Origin: Nostoc sp. CHAB 5715
GTDB taxonomy: Bacteria; Cyanobacteriota; Cyanobacteriia; Cyanobacteriales; Nostocaceae
NCBI RefSeq assembly: GCF_020829685.1
Contig: NZ_JAIVFR010000216.1
Location: 1 to 8,746 of the forward strand
Reading direction: 5' to 3'
DNA: 8,746 bases
Shown: one piece after another, positions 7,854 through 8,746 of the stretch
Layout: every line of letters starts with the position of its first letter
How positions within the stretch are numbered: the stretch's first letter is position 1
Program-made: the position numbers and the translations under genes
Notes under the pieces: generated by a model
Told to the model about the DNA's origin: nothing
Database searches by the model: none
The model's input: the letters and a program-made list of their open reading frames with translations, nothing else

Positions 7854-7900
7854 GCTATAAATAATAGTGCTTTAAATTCTGAATTACGAATTATTTTTGG

Positions 7901-8629
7901 TCAAAAGTTTTCTTGTTCAATTTCCAGTAATTCCTGTGCCAATAAATCGGCAATCTCATCTTGGGATAACTCTGATGGAGAAGAGTCTAACGCTTTACCC
8001 CTCCCCAACCCTCCTACCCCTCTTTCATCCCCCCTTACCAAGGGGGGACAGAGGGGGGTGCGCGTTAGCGGGGGTGGGGTAGTTTTATTTTGGTCTTTGG
8101 CTATGCCTTGGAGAGGTTGGGAGTCATCTAGATGTAATACTTCCTCTATTAAGTAGCGCCCTAACTTGTTGATGTTTGGATAGTCAAAAGCAACGGTGGT
8201 GGGAAGTGTGCATTTGAGGTTGGTTTGCAAACGATTTTTGAATTCGATCGCTGTTAGAGAATCCATACCCAGGTCAAAAAATCCAGATTGAATATCAATG
8301 GCGTGAGGTTTAAATCCCAAAACTTGGGCAATTTGCTGACGGATATAGGTATTGAGTAAATCATAGCGATCGCCAGCTTTTGACAATTCCTCTAATATAG
8401 ATGTGGTTGGAGTTGATGAATGTACAGGTGTCTCAAACCGTTCCACAAATCTAGAAGATATTCCAAGTTGTGTAAATTGTCTCCAATCAATTGGTACAAC
8501 TCCCACCTGGGTAATGGGTTGAGTCAGCAGATATTGTAAAACCTGGATGCCCTCAATTGGTGCGATCGCTCTAATTCCTCGCTGTTCCATCTGGCTGGTG
8601 ACTTGGGGTTGTGCAGCAGAACCAACATT
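7901..8629 (-). CDS. C-terminal end of a type I polyketide synthase: KR tail, ACP and docking domain (5'-truncated)
   Basis: This is the end of the PKS subunit acting just before the 2514-aa subunit. Similarity begins at VGSAAQPQVTSQ, the stretch that normally follows the INWGxW motif of a ketoreductase, and continues through a KR tail paralogous to the same region of the neighbour (RGIRAIAP against RGIGAIAP; TQVGVVP in both). A complete ACP follows, with GMDSL; the phosphopantetheine serine codon is at 8258-8260. The C-terminus LSQDEIADLLAQELLEIE resembles the helical docking tails of cyanobacterial PKSs. Between ACP and tail lies an in-frame repeat insertion (7996-8081). The first ATG is at 8590, but homology extends upstream without a break to about 8629, so that ATG is internal and the true start lies outside. 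Upstream of 8629 the frame loses similarity and meets TAA at 8645-8647. The KR catalytic residues and earlier domains are therefore absent. The sequence change beyond 8630 suggests a chimeric join. Confidence 0.9.
   Translation of the reverse strand, partial: NVGSAAQPQVTSQMEQRGIRAIAPIEGIQVLQYLLTQPITQVGVVPIDWRQFTQLGISSRFVERFETPVHSSTPTTSILEELSKAGDRYDLLNTYIRQQIAQVLGFKPHAIDIQSGFFDLGMDSLTAIEFKNRLQTNLKCTLPTTVAFDYPNINKLGRYLIEEVLHLDDSQPLQGIAKDQNKTTPPPLTRTPLCPPLVRGDERGVGGLGRGKALDSSPSELSQDEIADLLAQELLEIEQENF
7996..8081 (+). repeat. 86-bp G/C-tract palindromic repeat, in frame in the upstream PKS (copy 1)
   Basis: The element is bounded by TACCCC (7996-8001) and GGGGTA (8076-8081). Its centre is a hairpin with CCCCCCTT (8029-8036) pairing with AAGGGGGG (8040-8047) over a 3-nt loop. 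A second motif, GCGCGTTAGCG, follows. Read from the minus strand it adds TPPPLTRTPLCPPLVRGDER and a Gly-rich tail to the protein, between the ACP and the C-terminal docking helix. The same element recurs inverted at 5904-5984, with a shorter relative at 4741-4798. Confidence 0.85.
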
Positions 8630-8672
8630 TATTGTGCTGCTGCATTAGCAGTTGTTATGTTCTTGCCGGCTT
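8630..8672. other. Junction zone between cyanobacterial PKS and GC-rich foreign sequence
   Basis: KR similarity stops at about 8629, and GC-rich coding sequence of another type begins by about 8662-8675. The bases between them are not recognised. An inverted pair, TGCAGCAG (8612-8619) and CTGCTGCA (8637-8644), brackets the point where similarity is lost. The exact crossover cannot be fixed from this sequence alone. Confidence 0.5.
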
Positions 8673-8746
8673 TCAGCGGTCGAATCGCACACCCGAATCG
8701 CGCACCACGTCGGCCCATTGCGCGCGGTCGGCAGCGCCGAAATTGC
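8673..8746 (-). CDS. C-terminal fragment, probable tripartite tricarboxylate (Bug/TctC) substrate-binding protein
   Basis: On the minus strand a reading frame enters from the window edge and ends at TGA (8673-8675). It encodes 23 residues including ADRAQWADVVRDSGVRFD. This resembles the closing helix of Bug/TctC periplasmic solute-binding proteins of Betaproteobacteria, which often end in a pattern like 'xxxRWxxVVRxSGxRxD'. These proteins deliver carboxylates to a membrane permease. Codons are strongly GC-rich (GCC, CGC, GTG, GAC), unlike the AT-leaning PKS genes. The fragment is short, so the family call rests on pattern recall only. It is probably not from the same genome as the PKS. Confidence 0.35.
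   Translation of the reverse strand, partial: NFGAADRAQWADVVRDSGVRFDR

Larger units (their letters stand above)
163..8569. repeat. HIP1 octamers (GCGATCGC), 13 dispersed copies
   Basis: Copies start at 163, 368, 2615, 3341, 3944, 4127, 5001, 6072, 6535, 7420, 7529, 8366 and 8562. This octamer is the highly iterated palindrome of many cyanobacterial genomes. All copies lie inside the two PKS genes and none in the spacer, the first 120 bases or the last 117 bases. Confidence 0.95.

Noticed and set aside
7996..8081. CRISPR or riboswitch reading of the G/C-tract repeats
   Set aside because: The copies are dispersed in coding sequence, have no spacer periodicity and occur in both orientations.
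7897..8082. Plus-strand ORF of 61 codons opposite the upstream PKS
   Set aside because: It is antisense to the ACP/docking region and mostly consists of the G/C-tract repeat, which is open on both strands.
7901..8590. Treating the ATG at 8590 as the true start of a small KR/ACP protein
   Set aside because: PKS similarity continues upstream of the ATG to about 8629, so the ATG is internal and the gene is 5'-truncated.

Overview
The window looks like DNA from a filamentous (Nostoc/Anabaena-like) cyanobacterium, with anomalous sequence at both ends. The cyanobacterial signal is strong. The HIP1 octamer GCGATCGC occurs 13 times in 8.7 kb, where about 0.1 would be expected by chance. AATTCGT-type heptamer repeats, G/C-tract palindromic repeats and a MITE-like element are present, and the proteins have cyanobacterial modular type I polyketide synthase (PKS) architecture.

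Transcription runs right to left, on the minus strand. At the right (7901-8629) is the C-terminal end of one PKS subunit: the tail of a ketoreductase (KR), an acyl carrier protein (ACP) and a C-terminal docking helix. A 268-bp spacer follows, holding a 93-bp MITE-like element with 13-bp terminal inverted repeats and a 5-bp target duplication, plus heptamer repeats split by a palindrome. Next is a large subunit (88-7632, 2514 aa) with domain order docking-KS-AT-DH-cMT-structural KR-ER-KR. It stops about ten residues into where its ACP should begin. The docking segments of the two proteins look like a cognate pair, so the right-hand subunit probably passes its chain to the left-hand one. The left-hand module would extend it with malonyl-CoA, alpha-methylate it and fully reduce the beta-carbon, if its KR is active. 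The KR has His where the catalytic Tyr is expected. I cannot name the final natural product.

The most unusual feature is that both PKS genes carry several dispersed repeats inside their coding sequence, all in frame and nearly all in inter-domain linkers or surface loops. Two different repeat families appear in both orientations, and both orientations are open in the PKS frame. Repeat-derived peptides therefore make up linker sequence in the synthase.

Both ends are suspicious. Left of about base 121 the sequence no longer resembles an ACP in any frame. Right of about base 8630 the KR similarity stops. The last 85 bases are about 67% G+C and encode what looks like the C-terminus of a betaproteobacterial tripartite-tricarboxylate (Bug/TctC) binding protein. 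An assembly or amplification chimera is the simplest explanation on the right. On the left, a real disruption of the synthase and an artefact are both possible.
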